From Paenibacillus tianjinensis (GTDB lineage Bacteria > Bacillota > Bacilli > Paenibacillales > Paenibacillaceae), in the NCBI RefSeq assembly GCF_017086365.1, contig NZ_CP070969.1:3286001-3350000 (forward strand): 64,000 nucleotides of DNA, read 5' to 3'. Positions 53,049 through 64,000 of this stretch are shown here, piece by piece (the stretch's first letter is position 1; each line of letters starts with the position of its first letter). A program made the translations under genes and the position numbers. The notes beneath the pieces were generated by a model. That model searched no databases, was not told the DNA's origin, and was given only the letters and a program-made list of their open reading frames with translations.

Positions 53049-54304
53049 TTATAATGCCCCCCAATCTGTTCGGCGCGTTCCAGAGCAACCCCGGATTCAA
53101 GCAAGGAGGACGCCCGGATCAGCGCTTTGCTGCCATACCGTGTTTTGATCTGATCGATGGTACGCTCTCTTCTATAGGTCCGTTCCCGGTCGTCAAACAG
53201 CGTAAGCTGCAGGACACTGTCATCGGTCAAATGGGAAATAGATATCGATAAACGGCTTAAAGGCATCCCGGTCCAATGGTCGATAAACAGGTGATAAGCC
53301 GCTGCTGCAATCTCATGAGTCAAGGACGACGGCTCCGGCAGGGTCATCTGACGGCTGTACGAATTGGACCTGTTACCGTCTGTTTCCGAGACTGCAATAG
53401 ATACCACGGATCCCATATACCGGTACCGCCGTGCCCGCTGGCAAACTTCAATGACCAGCTCCAGCAGTACGACCTCAATATCCTCCAGCCGGGTGTACAG
53501 GTTCCAGCGCAGTGCCTTGCCATGACCCACCGATTTGATCTGATGGCGGATTCCTGTTACTACCGGGCTAGGATCGATTCCGCGGGCAGTCTGCCAATAA
53601 TACTCCGCCTGGATATCGCTCTGTTTGCCCATGGTCATACGCATTCTCCGCTTAAACTCACCCAGCTCCATCCGCGCAATGTCACCAATGGTGGTTATCC
53701 CCATACGATAGAAGTTTTTGCTCATCCGGCCGGCCACCATAAACATTTCATGTACCGGCAAAGGCCAGAGCTCTTCAGACAAATTGTCATACCCGAGCCG
53801 GAAAATCCCGCCTTCCCGCTTCTTCGAAAGGTTGTTCGCCATTTTGGCAAGTATTTTTGTCGGTCCGATCCCTACCCTGGTCCAGACACCGGTGGATAAC
53901 AGGACATGCTGCTGGATGCTGCGAATGATTTCCCGTGTTCCTCCCCCAAAAAAGGTCAATGAGCCCGTCACATCCAAGAACTGCTCATCGATACTGAAAG
54001 GCTCAACAAGGTCCGTATAACCATGGTAAATTTGCGAAATAAGCAGCGATACCTTTATATAAGTGCCCATTCGGGGGCGTATAACCACAAGTCCGGGACA
54101 CTTGGCCATGGCTTCGCCCACGCGTGAAGCAGTGGTTACACCCTGGGCCTTGGCGATGGGGCAGGCTGCGAGCACAATGCCGTTCATCCGCGTCGGATCC
54201 CCCACTGCGACAGGCTTATCTTTATATTCCGGGTGAGCAGCTTTTTCGACGCTGGCGTAAAAGGATTGGCAGTCCGACAGTAAAATAATTCGCTCTTTAG
54301 ACAT
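53045..54304 (-). CDS. Y-family DNA polymerase, UvrX-like (419 aa)
   Basis: Error-prone translesion polymerase of the DinB/UmuC family. Palm motifs: LLSDCQSFYASVEKA (first catalytic Asp) and SIDEQFLDVTG (Asp-Glu pair). Helix-hairpin-helix region in GIGPTKILAKMANNLSK and MGITTIGDIARM, then the little-finger domain (LRWNLYTRLEDIEVVLLELV). ATG with AGGAGA. The order and coupling with the 47-aa gene upstream and the 159-aa gene downstream, under a LexA-like box, fit a DNA-damage-induced cassette as with UvrX in Bacillus. Confidence 0.92.
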   Translation of the reverse strand: MSKERIILLSDCQSFYASVEKAAHPEYKDKPVAVGDPTRMNGIVLAACPIAKAQGVTTASRVGEAMAKCPGLVVIRPRMGTYIKVSLLISQIYHGYTDLVEPFSIDEQFLDVTGSLTFFGGGTREIIRSIQQHVLLSTGVWTRVGIGPTKILAKMANNLSKKREGGIFRLGYDNLSEELWPLPVHEMFMVAGRMSKNFYRMGITTIGDIARMELGEFKRRMRMTMGKQSDIQAEYYWQTARGIDPSPVVTGIRHQIKSVGHGKALRWNLYTRLEDIEVVLLELVIEVCQRARRYRYMGSVVSIAVSETDGNRSNSYSRQMTLPEPSSLTHEIAAAAYHLFIDHWTGMPLSRLSISISHLTDDSVLQLTLFDDRERTYRRERTIDQIKTRYGSKALIRASSLLESGVALERAEQIGGHYK

Positions 54305-54440
54305 AGCGTTTCTCCTGTAACGGTTGCCCTGGCTGCATGCGGTCGTCACAGCTGCCGCAAACCTTGATCTTCCGCTGAGTAATCTTGCCGGCATTGTCCA
54401 GGTATATGAGTTCAAGTGTTTGGCCGATACTCATTCTCAC
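54297..54440 (-). CDS. Small protein encoded upstream of the uvrX-like gene (47 aa)
   Basis: Translated from a GTG at 54440 with GGAGGCG 7-9 bases upstream. An in-frame ATG at 54434 is the alternative start. The product begins MRMSIGQTLELIYLDNAGK, then ITQRKIKV, CGSCDD, and ends EKRYV. The stop TAA overlaps the polymerase ATG (ATGTCTAA), so the two are coupled. The first half resembles the start of short WYL/Tudor-like proteins that accompany uvrX in Paenibacillus (recollection, not verified). The CxxC is unusual. No characterised function. Confidence 0.65.
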   Translation of the reverse strand: MRMSIGQTLELIYLDNAGKITQRKIKVCGSCDDRMQPGQPLQEKRYV

Positions 54441-54463
54441 GATTGATCGCCTCCGCAAATATA

Positions 54464-54477
54464 AGAACATTTGTTTG
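54464..54477 (-). promoter_or_regulatory. LexA (SOS) box of the uvrX-like operon
   Basis: On the minus strand CAAAC AAAT GTTCT matches the Bacillus LexA consensus CGAAC N4 GTTCG at all but two positions. It immediately follows a perfect -10 TATAAT (54484-54479), which has TTGCTT 18 bases before it, so LexA would block the promoter. It sits 24 bases before the first gene. Confidence 0.65.
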
Positions 54478-54527
54478 TATTATAACCACGATAGGGATTT
54501 TTAAGCAATGGTTTGATTTTCCACGCC

Positions 54528-54563
54528 AAAAAAATCCCCGCCAGCCACTTAAGGTTGACGGGG
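54528..54563 (-). terminator. Leftward terminator after the acetyltransferase gene
   Basis: On the minus strand CCCCGTCAACC and GGCTGGCGGGG pair with two mismatches around a 6-base loop, then ATTTTTTT. It lies 80 bp after the acetyltransferase stop and upstream of the SOS promoter. Confidence 0.75.
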
Positions 54564-54644
54564 AAGGCATTCGAACGATTGAATTTGAAAAATATGGTTG
54601 TGAAATTGACATGAAAAAACTATTATTGTAAATTGTTAACTCTC

Positions 54645-55235
54645 TTACTTCTCCTGATCATTCGCAAACCGCCGCTCTTCGGCTTCATCGAACTCTTCAC
54701 GCAGCAGCCCAAGTAATAAATCATCGTAATATTGTCCGTTCATATAAATGCTTCTCCGGCGGAGGCCTTCCTCCCGGAATCCCAGCTTGCGGTGAAGCGC
54801 TCTGGAAGCCTCATTAATAGAGACACAGCCGCTGTTGCATTTCTGCAGCCTCAGCTCATGAAAAGCGTACCGTAGAGCAATCCTTGCGGCATCCAGGCCG
54901 TATCCATTTTTTCTGAACTGCTTATTGATGCAGAAGGAAATGCCGAATGTACCGTTCTTCTGATCCATACCGCTCAAATTGATTAGCCCTACCAGAACAT
55001 TATCGTGGGTCTCAATCGCAAACATCCGGCGGTAGCTGCTTTTGAAATCATCGTATTCATCTGACATTGCCCGCTCACTCGCTTCACTCTTGGGCAGTTC
55101 AATGCCCCATTCCATCAGCCGGACGGCGTCACTATCCTGTTGTTCCCTTCTCCAATCTTCCCAGTCACTCTTCTGTGTAGCCCTGAGTCTAACGACTGTA
55201 CCCTTCCAGAAATAATCCAGTTGTTCTGTCATCAT
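54645..55235 (-). CDS. RimJ/RimL-type GNAT acetyltransferase (196 aa)
   Basis: GNAT of the Acetyltransf_3 group: starts with VRLRATQKSDWEDWRREQQDSD, acetyl-CoA region FGISFCINKQFRKNGYGLDAARIALRYAFHELRL, then the GCVSINEASRALHRKLGFREEGLRRRSIYMNGQYYDDLLLGLLR block typical of protein or small-molecule acetylating members. ATG after GGGGGC. Lies between the SOS cassette and proS in the same direction. Substrate unknown. Confidence 0.88.
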   Translation of the reverse strand: MMTEQLDYFWKGTVVRLRATQKSDWEDWRREQQDSDAVRLMEWGIELPKSEASERAMSDEYDDFKSSYRRMFAIETHDNVLVGLINLSGMDQKNGTFGISFCINKQFRKNGYGLDAARIALRYAFHELRLQKCNSGCVSINEASRALHRKLGFREEGLRRRSIYMNGQYYDDLLLGLLREEFDEAEERRFANDQEK

Positions 55236-55333
55236 TTAAGCCCCCTTTAGCCCGCAAGCAGACTCTGTAAAATTCAAGGATTAGGCTTGAACCTTTGACT
55301 TGAATTCTAACATTGCCGGCTAAAATCTTAAAT

Positions 55334-55362
55334 GTAGAGAACAGTTCATAACTATTCTCTAC
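55334..55362. terminator. Inverted repeat after proS
   Basis: GTAGAGAACAGTT pairs with AACTATTCTCTAC over 12 of 13 positions around a 3-base loop, 19 bp after the proS stop. No T tract, so it is a weak terminator at best. Confidence 0.4.
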
Positions 55363-55380
55363 CTTCGGGTTAGCTGTTTC

Positions 55381-57385
<2,005 letters not shown>

Positions 57386-57554
57386 GCTGTTACGTGATTA
57401 ATATGGTATTTAATGTATATGATATTGCGGAACGCGTCAAGCCTGTCATGAAAATGCCATGAACGGAGCCGCTCATCCCGAAGTTTTTAATGGCTCGGAA
57501 CAATGAAAGTAAAAAATTGTAACTAAAATTTTTCTTATTCATGATCTTACATAT

Positions 57555-57581
57555 GAAATTATTGTGACTATATACCGAAAA
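57555..57581 (+). promoter_or_regulatory. Possible sigma-D (motility) promoter for the chemoreceptor
   Basis: GAAA (57555-57558), 15 bases, ACCGAAAA (57574-57581) resembles the sigma-D consensus TAAA N15 GCCGATAT in both boxes and in spacing. It is about 60 bp before the chemoreceptor ATG. Chemoreceptor genes are classic sigma-D targets. Confidence 0.4.
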
Positions 57582-57642
57582 TATGATTAGAGCATATCCG
57601 GGGCTACTTCAGCCTTTATGCATCCAAGGGGGAGTCATTGCT

Positions 57643-59643
57643 ATGTATACAAAAATAAAACGCCTTACCCGCCAATTCACGTCACATTCGCTGCAAAGGA
57701 AAATGATGCTGCTCTTCGCCGTCATGCTGATTATACCAATCGTCACGGTAAGCTACTTTTCCTATACCACCTCCAGCAAGCAATTGGAGTTCAGAATGCA
57801 GGAAGCCACACACACAAGCGTTGACATGCTGGCGAATAATATCAGTGAAACAGTAACTGCTGCCAAGGAGAATGTACAGCAGCTTAGCCAGCAGCTGACC
57901 TCCGCTGATCTTGACAACAAGACAGCCGAGACCCGTACGCTGATTGATTTGTTCGTGAAGGAACATCCGGAGCTTGAAATTCTTACTTCAGGAAATGAGA
58001 ACGGAGCCTGGATGAAATCACCTGACCCCGGCAAGCAGGATTATGATCCGCGCACCCGCGACTGGTACATCGAATCGATGAAAAATCCCGGTAAAGTCAC
58101 ACTCACCGGTCCAAGCATATCTGTAACTACCGGCAACTACACCCTGTTCATCTCAGAATCACTAAAAGACGGCAAGGGGGCCGTTGCTACCACTCTCAAT
58201 CTGAAAGTGATAGGTGAACGGATCAGCAATATTAAGCTTGGCAAAGACGGCTATTACTTTGTGGTTGACCGGAATAACAAGTTCGTCTCCCACCCGGTCA
58301 AAAAAGCCGGCGATGATATTGTGGATGATGTCGCTAAGCTTTTGGTTAATGACAGCGGCAGCTTATCCTATACCGCTCCCGATACCGGGGTGGAGATGCG
58401 CGGTTATTATACTACCGACCCTACGACAGGCTTTATTGTCGTTGGTGTGCTTCCCGCCCAAGAGTTCTCGGATGCTGCTTTGCCGATTGTCTACACGAGC
58501 TCAATTGTCCTGGGAATCGCGCTGGTTATCTCCCTGATCCTGATGTTCTTTGTCGTAAGAGCAATCTCCCGGCCGATCAGCAGGCTGAACCACTCCGCCC
58601 GCCGTGTGAGTGAGGGGTACCTGAATGAACAGATTAAGATTGACCGTGCCGATGAAATCGGCGAGTTAGCCAAGAACTATAATCTCATGGTGGAATCGCT
58701 GCGAAATATCGTGACAGACATCTCGGATACTTCCGGTCTCTTGGCCGCATCCAGCCAGCAGCTGACGGCTACGACCGAAGAGAATGCTAAGGCTACCGCC
58801 TATGTGGCTGAGCTCGTTCAGGATTCAGCCGCCGGAGCCGATACACAGACTTCGGCGATGATCGAGACTTCCCGGGCCATGGAGGAAATGTCCGCCGGAA
58901 TCCAAAAAATCGCCGAAGCCGCAGCTTCCATCGTCGATTCCTCGGGAGACACCGAAGCCGATGTCCACAGCGGCAGCCAGAAGATCGAACAGGTCAGCCG
59001 CCAAATGGATGCTATCCGCGAGTCCACTCACCTGTCTTCGGAGCTGATTGGACAATTGAACGGTTTAAACACACAGGTGTCGGCGATGAGCAGTGCGATC
59101 TCTAACATTGCTGTACAGACTAATCTGTTGTCACTCAATGCCGGGATTGAAGCTGCACGCGCCGGAGAACACGGCAGAGGATTCGCCGTAGTTGCAACCG
59201 AAGTGCGCAAACTTGCCGATCAGTCCAAGTCCACCGCCGGTAATATTCAGGAAACGATTGAGCAAATGACAGTGCTGATTGACCAAACCTATGAAGCGAT
59301 TCATCACCGGGTTGCGGCAGATGTGGATCTGGGCATCCAAGTGATGGATGAAGCTAAGGCAGCTTTCGTGAATATTGAACAATCCACTGCCAGAATCAAC
59401 GGCCAGATCCATGACATCTCGGCAATTACCGAAGAAATGTCCGCCGGCGCTGAGCAAGTTGCTGCTGCGGTCGAAGAAATCTCTAACATCTCACGTACCA
59501 CTTCCGACGCTCTACAGAATGTTACGGCGGCAACAGAGCAGCAGCTCGCCTCGATGGATGAGATCACCGCTTCTTCCGGTGAGCTGTCCAAAATGGCCGG
59601 TGACCTGCAGCAAAAAATCGAACGCTTCAAGCTGGAGGAGTAG
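57643..59643 (+). CDS. Methyl-accepting chemotaxis protein with dCache domain (666 aa)
   Basis: Transmembrane chemoreceptor. TM1 is at about residues 22-44. The extracellular dCache_1 domain follows, then TM2 ([24 protein letters not shown]), HAMP ([25 protein letters not shown]) and the cytoplasmic signalling hairpin with [36 protein letters not shown]. The dCache part has YDPRTRDWY, which keeps the Tyr, Arg, Trp and Tyr of the amino-acid-binding dCache_1AA motif. The later Asp looks replaced (AVATTLNL). ATG at 57643 with AAGGGGGAG. Stand-alone gene. Confidence 0.93.
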   Translation: MYTKIKRLTRQFTSHSLQRKMMLLFAVMLIIPIVTVSYFSYTTSSKQLEFRMQEATHTSVDMLANNISETVTAAKENVQQLSQQLTSADLDNKTAETRTLIDLFVKEHPELEILTSGNENGAWMKSPDPGKQDYDPRTRDWYIESMKNPGKVTLTGPSISVTTGNYTLFISESLKDGKGAVATTLNLKVIGERISNIKLGKDGYYFVVDRNNKFVSHPVKKAGDDIVDDVAKLLVNDSGSLSYTAPDTGVEMRGYYTTDPTTGFIVVGVLPAQEFSDAALPIVYTSSIVLGIALVISLILMFFVVRAISRPISRLNHSARRVSEGYLNEQIKIDRADEIGELAKNYNLMVESLRNIVTDISDTSGLLAASSQQLTATTEENAKATAYVAELVQDSAAGADTQTSAMIETSRAMEEMSAGIQKIAEAAASIVDSSGDTEADVHSGSQKIEQVSRQMDAIRESTHLSSELIGQLNGLNTQVSAMSSAISNIAVQTNLLSLNAGIEAARAGEHGRGFAVVATEVRKLADQSKSTAGNIQETIEQMTVLIDQTYEAIHHRVAADVDLGIQVMDEAKAAFVNIEQSTARINGQIHDISAITEEMSAGAEQVAAAVEEISNISRTTSDALQNVTAATEQQLASMDEITASSGELSKMAGDLQQKIERFKLEE

Positions 59644-59690
59644 GCAAATCGCCTATCCTTCCTCTCCTTCCGGCGGATCCGCCATACCGC

Positions 59691-59732
59691 AAAAAGCCGT
59701 CCCTCCAATTCCATTGGGGGGACGGCTTTTTT
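59691..59732. terminator. Terminator between the chemoreceptor and gltD
   Basis: AAAAAGCCGTCCCTCCAAT (59691-59709) pairs with ATTGGGGGGACGGCTTTTTT (59713-59732) around a TCC loop, with one G-T pair. Works in both directions. Confidence 0.9.
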
Positions 59733-59752
59733 AGATCCGGCTGAAATATAAT

Positions 59753-61240
59753 TTAGACGAGAACGGTCGATCCCATCAAATATTTGTCAACCTCACGAGC
59801 GGCTTCGCGGCCTTCATTAATGGCCCAGACCACGAGACTTTGCCCACGGCGCATGTCGCCGGCGGCAAAGACCTTATCCACATTCGTGTTGAACTTGCCG
59901 TAACGGGCTTTCACATTGCTGCGGCGGTCCGTATCCAGGTTCAGCTCCTGAATGATATCCTGTTCCGGTCCGTCGAAGCCGATCGCGATCAGCGCGAGCT
60001 GAGCCGGATATACCGCTTCTGTTCCCGGAATAGGCTGATAGATCTTGCGGCCCGTTTCATCCACCATGCGGCGGATTTGCACGGTGTGCAGCTCTTTCAG
60101 GTTGCCTTCCTCATCACCGACGAATTTAGTAGTCATGATGGAGAATTCACGCGGATCATCGCCAAAGATTGCTTTGGCTTCCTGCTGTGCATAGTCAAGT
60201 GTGTACACATTCGGGAATTGCGGCCACGGGTTCGCGATCGGGTCGCGCTCCAGCGGTGCTTTTTCATGCGTACCGAACTGAGTGATGCTATTGCAGCCAT
60301 GCCGCAGAGAAGTCGCCACACAGTCGGAACCTGTATCCCCGCCGCCCAGTACAATCACATCTTTGCCTGCCGCAGATACGTAATTGCCATCCTCCAGATT
60401 GGAGTTCAAATAGCTCTTAATCGTGCCGTTCAGGTAATCCATCGCGTACATTACACCGTTCAGCTCGCTGCCTTCTACATTGAACCGGCGCGCTTTGGTC
60501 GCTCCGCCGCACAGGACAACAGCATCGTATTCGTCAACCAGCTGCTGGGCAGGGATATCCTTGCCAATCTCTGTATTCACTACGAAGTTGATGCCTTCAG
60601 CAGCCAGCAGATCAACCCGGCGCTGTACCACGCGCTTATCAAGCTTCATGGTAGGAATACCATATGTCAACAAACCGCCGACGCGGTCGCTGCGTTCAAA
60701 TACAGTCACTGTATGTCCGGCTTTGTTAAGCTGAGCGGCTGCTGCAAGGCCTGCCGGGCCGGAGCCGACGATGGCTACTCTTTTACCGGTGCGTTTCTCA
60801 GGAGGATTAGGGACTACCCAGCCTTCCTCAAAGCCTTTATCAATGATTGCAAGCTCAATCGTCTTAATTGTAACCGGCTGGCCGATCAGGCCGACGGTAC
60901 AGGAACCTTCACAAGGTGCAGGACAGATGCTGCCCGTAAATTCAGGGAAATTATTCGTCTTGTGCAGACGCTCCAGCGCTTCCTTCCACAGTCCCCGGTA
61001 AACCAGATTGTTCCACTCGGGAATCAGGTTGTGGACCGGGCAGCCCGATGTGCCGCCGGACATGTCAATGCCGGTATGGCAATAGGGGGTTCCGCAGTCC
61101 ATGCAGCGGGCGCCCTGCGTCCGAAGCTCGTCCTCGGTAAGATGATGATGGAATTCTTCCCAGTCTTTGACGCGCTGTTCAGGATCCCGGTCACCTGGGA
61201 GCTGGCGCTTATACTCCATAAATCCAGTAGGTGTAGACAT
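59753..61240 (-). CDS. gltD: Glutamate synthase small (beta) subunit GltD (495 aa)
   Basis: NADPH- and FAD-dependent electron-entry subunit of glutamate synthase. N-terminal iron-sulphur cysteines: [28 protein letters not shown] site [28 protein letters not shown], then [13 protein letters not shown] and the NADPH site [22 protein letters not shown]-terminal [11 protein letters not shown] and [20 protein letters not shown] at 61240 after GGGGG. The large subunit gltA is not adjacent, so either it is elsewhere or this is a paralogue. Confidence 0.93.
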   Translation of the reverse strand: MSTPTGFMEYKRQLPGDRDPEQRVKDWEEFHHHLTEDELRTQGARCMDCGTPYCHTGIDMSGGTSGCPVHNLIPEWNNLVYRGLWKEALERLHKTNNFPEFTGSICPAPCEGSCTVGLIGQPVTIKTIELAIIDKGFEEGWVVPNPPEKRTGKRVAIVGSGPAGLAAAAQLNKAGHTVTVFERSDRVGGLLTYGIPTMKLDKRVVQRRVDLLAAEGINFVVNTEIGKDIPAQQLVDEYDAVVLCGGATKARRFNVEGSELNGVMYAMDYLNGTIKSYLNSNLEDGNYVSAAGKDVIVLGGGDTGSDCVATSLRHGCNSITQFGTHEKAPLERDPIANPWPQFPNVYTLDYAQQEAKAIFGDDPREFSIMTTKFVGDEEGNLKELHTVQIRRMVDETGRKIYQPIPGTEAVYPAQLALIAIGFDGPEQDIIQELNLDTDRRSNVKARYGKFNTNVDKVFAAGDMRRGQSLVVWAINEGREAAREVDKYLMGSTVLV

Positions 61241-61477
61241 ATTTACGTTTCCCCCATCCGTTCTCTTCGTGTTGATTATAGTACATTGTAGCATACTGCG
61301 GCAGATTCATGTCGATCCAGCGCAATGAAGTACCTGCACATTCTATACTATACTATTTTTAAGTTTAGCAATTCTAATTTTAACTATATTAGCATTCAAT
61401 ACTTTCGCACTGTAATGGATTAATCTGCTGATTATTTGTACTATTTCACATGTTGTGTCAGAGAAAACGCTTTTTCG

Positions 61478-61969
61478 TTAAACCGTACGTTGATAAACGT
61501 AGAATCGGTAATCATACGGGTTCTGCTCATCGCGAATCCCCGGTATATTGGACACCTCTTCCCATTCATCCCACTCTACTTCAGGAAACTTCGTCTCTCC
61601 CGCAAATTCCTCATCAATTCGGGTCACGATCAGCTTATCGGCATACGGGAGCATCATCCGGTAAATCTCAGCTCCGCCGATGACCATCAGTTCATCTTCT
61701 TTGCGTCCTTCGGCCAGCGCTTCCTCCAGTGAATGAATCACTTCCGCCCCTTCCGGCTGAAAGCTGGTATCCCGTGTAATCACGATACTCTTTCTGCCTT
61801 TTAGCGGCTTCCCGCCGAGCGATTCCCAAGTTTTGCGGCCCATAAGCATCCGTTTACCGAGAGTCTGCTCTTTGAAGTAGGCGAAATCCCGCGGCAGATG
61901 CCATGGCATATCATTATCCTTGCCGATAACGCCATTAGCGCCCATCGCCCAAATCATGCTGATACTCAT
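61478..61969 (-). CDS. folA: Dihydrofolate reductase (163 aa)
   Basis: Reduces dihydrofolate with NADPH, regenerating the folate used by ThyA. Seen: MIWAMGANGVIGKDNDMPWHLPRDFAYFKEQTLGKRMLMGRKTWES, with the catalytic acidic residue after PWHLP, NADPH-binding GRKTWESLGGKPLKGRKSIVITRD, and VIGGAEIYRMMLPYADKLIVTRI. Usual length. ATG with GGAGGG. 45 bp downstream of thyA in the same direction, the usual thyA-folA operon. Confidence 0.96.
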   Translation of the reverse strand: MSISMIWAMGANGVIGKDNDMPWHLPRDFAYFKEQTLGKRMLMGRKTWESLGGKPLKGRKSIVITRDTSFQPEGAEVIHSLEEALAEGRKEDELMVIGGAEIYRMMLPYADKLIVTRIDEEFAGETKFPEVEWDEWEEVSNIPGIRDEQNPYDYRFYVYQRTV

Positions 61970-62013
61970 ATTTATGCCCTCCTTGTCAAAGAAACATCAT
62001 GTCCCCAAAAAGA

Positions 62014-62808
62014 TTAGATTGCGACCGGAGCTTTAATTCCCGGATGGTATACATAATTCTCAAACTCGAAATCTTCAAAAGTATAGTCAAAAATACTCTC
62101 CGGCTTTCTGCGAATATTCAGCTTCGGCAACGGATGCGGTTCCCTGGACAATTGGGTAGCCACCTGTTCCAGATGATTTGTATAAATGTGCACATCGCCG
62201 CCGGACCAAATGAAGTCGCCAACCTCTAATCCCGTCTGCTGCGCTACCATATGTGTAAGCAGTGCGTAGCTGGCAATATTAAAGGGCAGTCCAAGGAAGG
62301 TATCTACAGACCGCATGGTCAGCATGCAGGAGAGCTTGCCGTCCGCTACATAGAACTGGAAGACAAAGTGGCAAGGCGGCAGCTTCATCTCCTCAATCTC
62401 GCCTACATTCCAGGCACTGACGATATGGCGGCGGGAGTCCGGGTTGTGCTTGATCGATTCGATCACTGCGGAAATCTGGTCAATCGTCCGGCCATCCTTA
62501 CTCTCCCAGGCACGCCACTGCGAACCGTACACCGGTCCCAGCTCACCGTTCTCGTCGGCCCATTCATCCCAGATGGAGACACCGTTCTCCTTCAGGTACG
62601 AAGTATTTGTATCTCCCTTTAAGAACCACAGGAGCTCGTATACTACTGATTTCAGATGGATTCGCTTGGTTGTAACCAGCGGGAACCCTTCGGACAGATC
62701 AAAGCGAAGCTGACGCCCAAATACGGAAATTGTGCCGGTTCCTGTGCGGTCGCTTTTTGTCGTGCCATGATCGAGTACATCCTGAAGTAAATCCAAATAT
62801 TTACGCAA
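62014..62808 (-). CDS. thyA: Thymidylate synthase ThyA (264 aa)
   Basis: Methylates dUMP to dTMP, yielding dihydrofolate for FolA. Seen: [38 protein letters not shown], the catalytic Cys in [36 protein letters not shown] and [14 protein letters not shown]. The TTG at 62808, giving [15 protein letters not shown], follows GGGGAGGGGAG. In-frame starts further upstream give an unlikely basic extension. First gene of thyA-folA. Confidence 0.96.
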   Translation of the reverse strand: MRKYLDLLQDVLDHGTTKSDRTGTGTISVFGRQLRFDLSEGFPLVTTKRIHLKSVVYELLWFLKGDTNTSYLKENGVSIWDEWADENGELGPVYGSQWRAWESKDGRTIDQISAVIESIKHNPDSRRHIVSAWNVGEIEEMKLPPCHFVFQFYVADGKLSCMLTMRSVDTFLGLPFNIASYALLTHMVAQQTGLEVGDFIWSGGDVHIYTNHLEQVATQLSREPHPLPKLNIRRKPESIFDYTFEDFEFENYVYHPGIKAPVAI

Positions 62809-62875
62809 GGTATTCGCTCCCCTCCCCTTTTTTTCTTCTCCCAGTTTACCATGACCTGACCGCCCTTGTAACTTC

Positions 62876-63004
62876 CTAAAGCGCAGAAAATGCAATTTCC
62901 TGATGATCCCTCACGGTCACCCGCACAGCGATTGCCTCTTCCTGTAAATAGTGGAAACCACGCTGCTTATAAAATCCAATTCCGCCAATTTCAGCTACTC
63001 CCAG
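62876..63004 (-). pseudogene. Possible remnant of a GNAT acetyltransferase C-terminus
   Basis: In a frame different from the upstream carboxypeptidase gene, 42 codons read LGVAEIGGIGFYKQRGFHYL and continue [22 protein letters not shown] to a stop. GxxFYKQRGF is the typical GNAT C-terminal block. There is no start codon or ribosome site, and stops precede it. It may be the tail of a gene truncated when this junction formed, or a chance open stretch. Confidence 0.35.
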
Positions 63005-63978
63005 ATCTTCAGCTCCACACGTCCCTCTTCAGCGATCAGCTTAGCCTGTCCTCCTATCGGAAAAGTGATCAGCGGCGAGGTGTGTCCAAAATTCACGTCG
63101 GCGATGACCGGCAGCTGCTGCAGCTCCTTTTTACTCCTAATGATCGTAGACAGTAAATCCGGCGTTATCCGCGATGCCCTTTGAAATCTGCCGACTACCA
63201 GCCCTCTGACCTGCTCAAAGCCCGGCTGATGAATCAGAGATTGCAGATCCCGGTCGAAGGTTTCCGGACTGGATTCAAAGTCATCCTCCAGAAACAGAAT
63301 TGCATCCTTAAGGCTTGGCATAAACTCCGTACCTTGAAGCAAATTCAACGTACACAGATTGCCGCCGATAATGATTCCTTCCGCAGATCCTGGATAGATC
63401 GTAACCGGACCAGCATTAGGCTCAAACGTACGATTTTCCTGATCCAAGAACCAAGCATCGTCACTCCACTGTGCAGAGGGTTGTACAAGGATCTCCACGT
63501 CCTCCGTCATCATCTGGATAAAGTGCCGGATCGTATATTCATTCCCGTACTGCATGGCTAACGTCGAAAAATGAGGACCCGAATACGTAATCAGTCCGGT
63601 TCGGGTGTATATCGCACTTCCTAGCGCAGTAATATCCGAGTATCCGCAGAGACGTTTGGGATTAGCGGCAATCAGCTCATAATCAAGCTCACGCAGCAGC
63701 TGGTTACAGTTGTGGCCCCCCAGGGTGGTCAGTATCCCCTTAACCTTAGGGTCACGAAAAGCCTCATGGATATCCTCTACTCTGGAGCTGACAGAAGAGG
63801 ATGAGAACACATCCAACTCATAAGCATGTTCGGCAAAAGAAACCGTGAACCCGAGCCCCTGGAGCAGCCCTTTAGATGCCTCAATTTGTTCAGGGGCTAT
63901 GATTCCAAGACTATTGGATGGTGAAATGATGCGGATTTCGTCTCCTGCTTTCAGTTTAGCTGCTTTCATAGCTTTCAA
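62995..63978 (-). CDS. LD-carboxypeptidase / MccF-like S66 serine peptidase (327 aa)
   Basis: Family S66. Seen: GDEIRIISPSNSLG, ILTTLGGHNCNQLLRELDYELI, the nucleophile Ser in LCGYSDITALGSAIYTRTGL, IIGGNLCTLNLLQGTEF, LFLEDDFE (Glu) and VNFGHTSPL (catalytic His). MccF relatives cleave microcin C-type acyl-sulfamoyl adenylates, while LdcA relatives trim murein tetrapeptides; the first group fits the GGHN and NFGHTSP wording slightly better (family-level inference). The TTG at 63978 has GGAGAG upstream. An ATG at 63969 is the alternative start. Confidence 0.88.
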   Translation of the reverse strand: MKAMKAAKLKAGDEIRIISPSNSLGIIAPEQIEASKGLLQGLGFTVSFAEHAYELDVFSSSSVSSRVEDIHEAFRDPKVKGILTTLGGHNCNQLLRELDYELIAANPKRLCGYSDITALGSAIYTRTGLITYSGPHFSTLAMQYGNEYTIRHFIQMMTEDVEILVQPSAQWSDDAWFLDQENRTFEPNAGPVTIYPGSAEGIIIGGNLCTLNLLQGTEFMPSLKDAILFLEDDFESSPETFDRDLQSLIHQPGFEQVRGLVVGRFQRASRITPDLLSTIIRSKKELQQLPVIADVNFGHTSPLITFPIGGQAKLIAEEGRVELKIWE

Positions 63979-64000
63979 ACTGCGCTCTCCGCTATCCAGA

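Noticed and set aside
54416..54631. 71-codon plus-strand frame in the SOS promoter region
   Set aside because: It runs through the LexA-like box, promoter and terminator of the opposite strand and has no ribosome binding site.
59840..61291. 483-codon open frame on the plus strand opposite gltD
   Set aside because: It is an antisense shadow of the gltD coding frame. It has no ribosome site and no recognisable motif, while the opposite strand has every GltD motif.

Overview
The window looks like chromosomal DNA of a low-to-mid GC, Gram-positive Firmicute, most probably Paenibacillus or a close relative. Supporting signs are strong AGGAGG-type ribosome binding sites with many TTG and GTG starts, a class 1B dihydroorotate dehydrogenase (PyrK/PyrD), a XerS-type recombinase, a YqjM-type old yellow enzyme, a T-box leader, a YodB-like azoreductase regulator and a UvrX-like Y-family polymerase. 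Most of the window is ordinary core and accessory metabolism. No phage, CRISPR array, rRNA or tRNA gene was seen.

Layout. 0-16 kb: a partial aminotransferase, an autoregulated XRE regulator/membrane-protein pair, a CDF metal transporter, an SgrR-like regulator divergent from an MFS exporter, azoR divergent from an HxlR regulator, a WYL regulator, a Gfo/Idh/MocA oxidoreductase, xerS and a pentapeptide-repeat protein. 15-17 kb: mobB and moeA (molybdenum cofactor). 17-19.5 kb: a membrane-stress cluster (DUF4178, DUF350, PspA, LpdD-like). 19.5-22.3 kb: pyrD, pyrK and an OYE. 22.5-25.4 kb: a polysaccharide deacetylase and a LysM/3D wall protein that converge on a terminator split by an IS150-group IS3 element. 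25.8-29.4 kb: ppk1 and ppx, convergent with overlapping 3' ends. 29.5-31.8 kb: a polar amino acid ABC importer. 32.3-41.6 kb: starch and glycogen genes (GH13 glycosidase, glgA, glgB, glgC), interrupted by a higher-GC tetR-map pair. 41.7-45.9 kb: an operon of ABC ATPase, repeat lipoprotein, response regulator and histidine kinase. 46-50 kb: an MFS transporter, an ArsR regulator, a HAD hydrolase and a DsbA-like protein. 50-54.4 kb: topB and an SOS-type cassette (47-aa protein, uvrX-like polymerase, 159-aa protein) under a LexA-like box. 55.4-57.4 kb: a T-box-controlled proS gene with an in-frame TAA at codon 83. 57.6-64 kb: a chemoreceptor, gltD, folA, thyA and an LD-carboxypeptidase.

The signals least explained by known gene families are non-coding. 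(1) A tandem leader repeat of roughly 60-67 bp stands directly in front of two unrelated genes 15 kb apart (32.1 and 47.1 kb). Both end in the same 20 bases including the Shine-Dalgarno, and both offer two alternative base-pairing partners for one arm. (2) A palindrome, GTTAACATA N8 TATGTTAAC, occurs three times between 8.7 and 11.8 kb. (3) A 23-bp exact repeat occurs at 11.0 and 15.1 kb. Coordinates and starts were chosen by reading ribosome binding sites by eye. No homology search was possible, so family names rest on motif recognition.
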